This document shows positions 5,290 to 6,021 of a DNA stretch of 6,021 nt, one piece after another. Origin of the DNA: Acidaminobacter sp. (GTDB lineage: Bacteria; Bacillota_A; Clostridia; Peptostreptococcales; Acidaminobacteraceae). The position numbers were made by a program, and so were the translations under genes. The stretch lies in NCBI GenBank assembly GCA_009881125.1, contig WXFH01000273.1, positions 1 to 6,021 on the forward strand, written 5' to 3'. Position 1 is the first letter of the stretch. Each line of letters starts with the position of its first letter. Under the pieces are notes generated by a model, which saw nothing but the letters and a program-made list of their open reading frames with translations, ran no database searches and was not told the DNA's origin.

Positions 5290-5886
5290 ATGTGGTATTT
5301 GCAAGTTGCTGCTGTCACAGTTTTGGCACTGGCAGTCAGAGTGGCATTTTCGAAAAGCGCGTTCGCCCATTGTGATACTATGGATGGGCCTGCGGTTAAA
5401 GATGGGATGAAAGCTTTGGAAACACAGAATATAAATTTTGCTTTGAAGTGGATAATGCCGGAATATGAGTCAGAGTTGGGAGAGATATTCACCTTAAGTC
5501 TTAAGGTCAGAGGGCTCAGCCCGGAGTCTAAAACGCTGGCAGATCGGTATTTTCTTGAGAATTTGGTTCGGCTGCACCGTGTTGGCGAGGGGGCGTCGTT
5601 TGACGGACTCAAGCCGTCAGGGGCACCTATGGATGAGAAGGTTTTAGCTGCGGATCGGTGCATTGAGCTTGGAAATTTGACGCCGCTCAGCGGATTAGTG
5701 TCACATGATGAAATGCATGAGCTGGAGAAACGATTCGGCAAGGTGATGGAGCTAAAGGACTTTGATGTGGATGATGTCGAAGCGGGAAGGGAATATATTG
5801 AAGCGTATGTCAGGTTCTTCAAATTTGCTGAAGGTGAAGAAGAACATGAACATGGAAAAGGGCATGAACATAGACATCATCACTGA
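5290..5886 (+). CDS. Exported DUF6448 family protein with His-rich C-terminal tail
   Basis: The product is 198 aa. I recognise the uncharacterised DUF6448 family from the block AHCDTMDGP (26-34), KALETQNINFALKWI (41-55), LSPESKTLADRYFLENLVRL (76-95) with HRVGEGA after it, and DVEAGREYIEAYV (162-174). Residues 1-26 form a signal peptide with core LQVAAVTVLALAV and predicted cleavage after SAFA, so the mature protein would begin His-Cys-Asp. The n-region MWYLQ has no Lys or Arg, which is odd for a signal peptide, and an in-frame stop just upstream excludes an upstream start. The tail 186-198 has seven His in 13 residues. Several further conserved-looking His (96, 139, 143) lie inside. Metal binding outside the membrane is a reasonable inference, but no activity is established for the family as far as I know. 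It is a single-gene unit with its own leader hairpin and terminator. Confidence 0.85.
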   Translation: MWYLQVAAVTVLALAVRVAFSKSAFAHCDTMDGPAVKDGMKALETQNINFALKWIMPEYESELGEIFTLSLKVRGLSPESKTLADRYFLENLVRLHRVGEGASFDGLKPSGAPMDEKVLAADRCIELGNLTPLSGLVSHDEMHELEKRFGKVMELKDFDVDDVEAGREYIEAYVRFFKFAEGEEEHEHGKGHEHRHHH

Positions 5887-5926
5887 GGATGAGTTGGGAC
5901 GCGGACTATTATGAGTTTGTAACATA

Positions 5927-5987
5927 AAAAGCTTTGCAGATGGAGGGGACGCTTGGGGTCCTGCGACCATCGGCAAAGCTTTTCTTT
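5927..5987 (+). terminator. Intrinsic terminator of the DUF6448 gene
   Basis: AAAAGCTTTGC (5927-5937) pairs with GCAAAGCTTTT (5973-5983). After one mismatch GATGG (5939-5943) pairs with CCATC (5967-5971), and GGAC/GTCC closes a GCTTGGG loop. The tract TTTTCTTT follows. It starts 40 bases after the stop codon and, because of the 5' A-run, could work in both directions. Confidence 0.88.
5966..5983 (+). repeat. Shared terminator 3' arm, copy 2
   Basis: ACCATCGGCAAAGCTTTT is identical to 5154-5171. Here it is the 3' arm of the DUF6448 gene terminator; the 5' arm differs from that of copy 1 (GCAGATGG in place of GTCGGTG) but still pairs with it. Confidence 0.75.
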
Positions 5988-6021
5988 GGGTATTGTTTCA
6001 AACCACGATATCTATTGGCTG

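Noticed and set aside
5262..5822. 186-aa minus-strand reading frame under the DUF6448 gene
   Set aside because: It is a Ser-rich shadow of a gene with a recognised family and a good ribosome binding site.
1..6021. CRISPR array, tRNA, rRNA, insertion sequence or prophage attachment site
   Set aside because: No regularly spaced repeats, cloverleaf sequences, transposase frames or terminal inverted repeats were seen on either strand.

Overview
The window looks like chromosomal DNA of a low-to-middle GC Bacillota, most likely a Clostridia-type anaerobe. The signs are strong Shine-Dalgarno sites, TTG start use, U-tract intrinsic terminators, an S-layer homology (SLH) surface protein and a DUF6448 protein. 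This assignment is inference; there is no rRNA or other phylogenetic marker. All four genes lie on the + strand, and all four products carry a predicted N-terminal export signal, so the window is a cell-envelope region.

Layout. Positions 1-220 hold no convincing gene. They contain a strong nested hairpin (27-93), a 12-bp perfect palindrome (127-138) and a promoter with a consensus TATAAT (173-178). Two TolC-like genes follow (221-1510 and 1507-2622). Their stop and start codons overlap, and the pair ends in a large intrinsic terminator (2705-2761). After a spacer with no clear promoter comes an SLH plus Ig-like repeat surface protein (2899-5073) with its own terminator (5126-5174). A separate unit then encodes a DUF6448 protein (5290-5886) preceded by a candidate promoter and a hairpin, and closed by a third terminator (5927-5983).

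How the genes may work together. The two TolC-like proteins are probably made in fixed ratio and could form a hetero-oligomeric, exported, alpha-helical assembly. Neither shows the beta-strand segments that build the TolC barrel in an outer membrane, which suggests a periplasm-like or wall-associated role in a monoderm cell, or a very divergent outer-membrane channel. No ABC, RND or membrane-fusion partner is encoded here. The SLH protein would be bound to the wall polymer. The DUF6448 protein is predicted to mature with an N-terminal His-Cys and ends in a His-rich tail, which suggests metal binding outside the membrane.

Most unusual points: the coupled pair of barrel-less TolC-like genes, the possible N-terminal histidine metal site in the DUF6448 protein, the structured element at the left edge, and an 18-bp sequence shared exactly by the 3' arms of two successive terminators and partly echoed in a third spacer.
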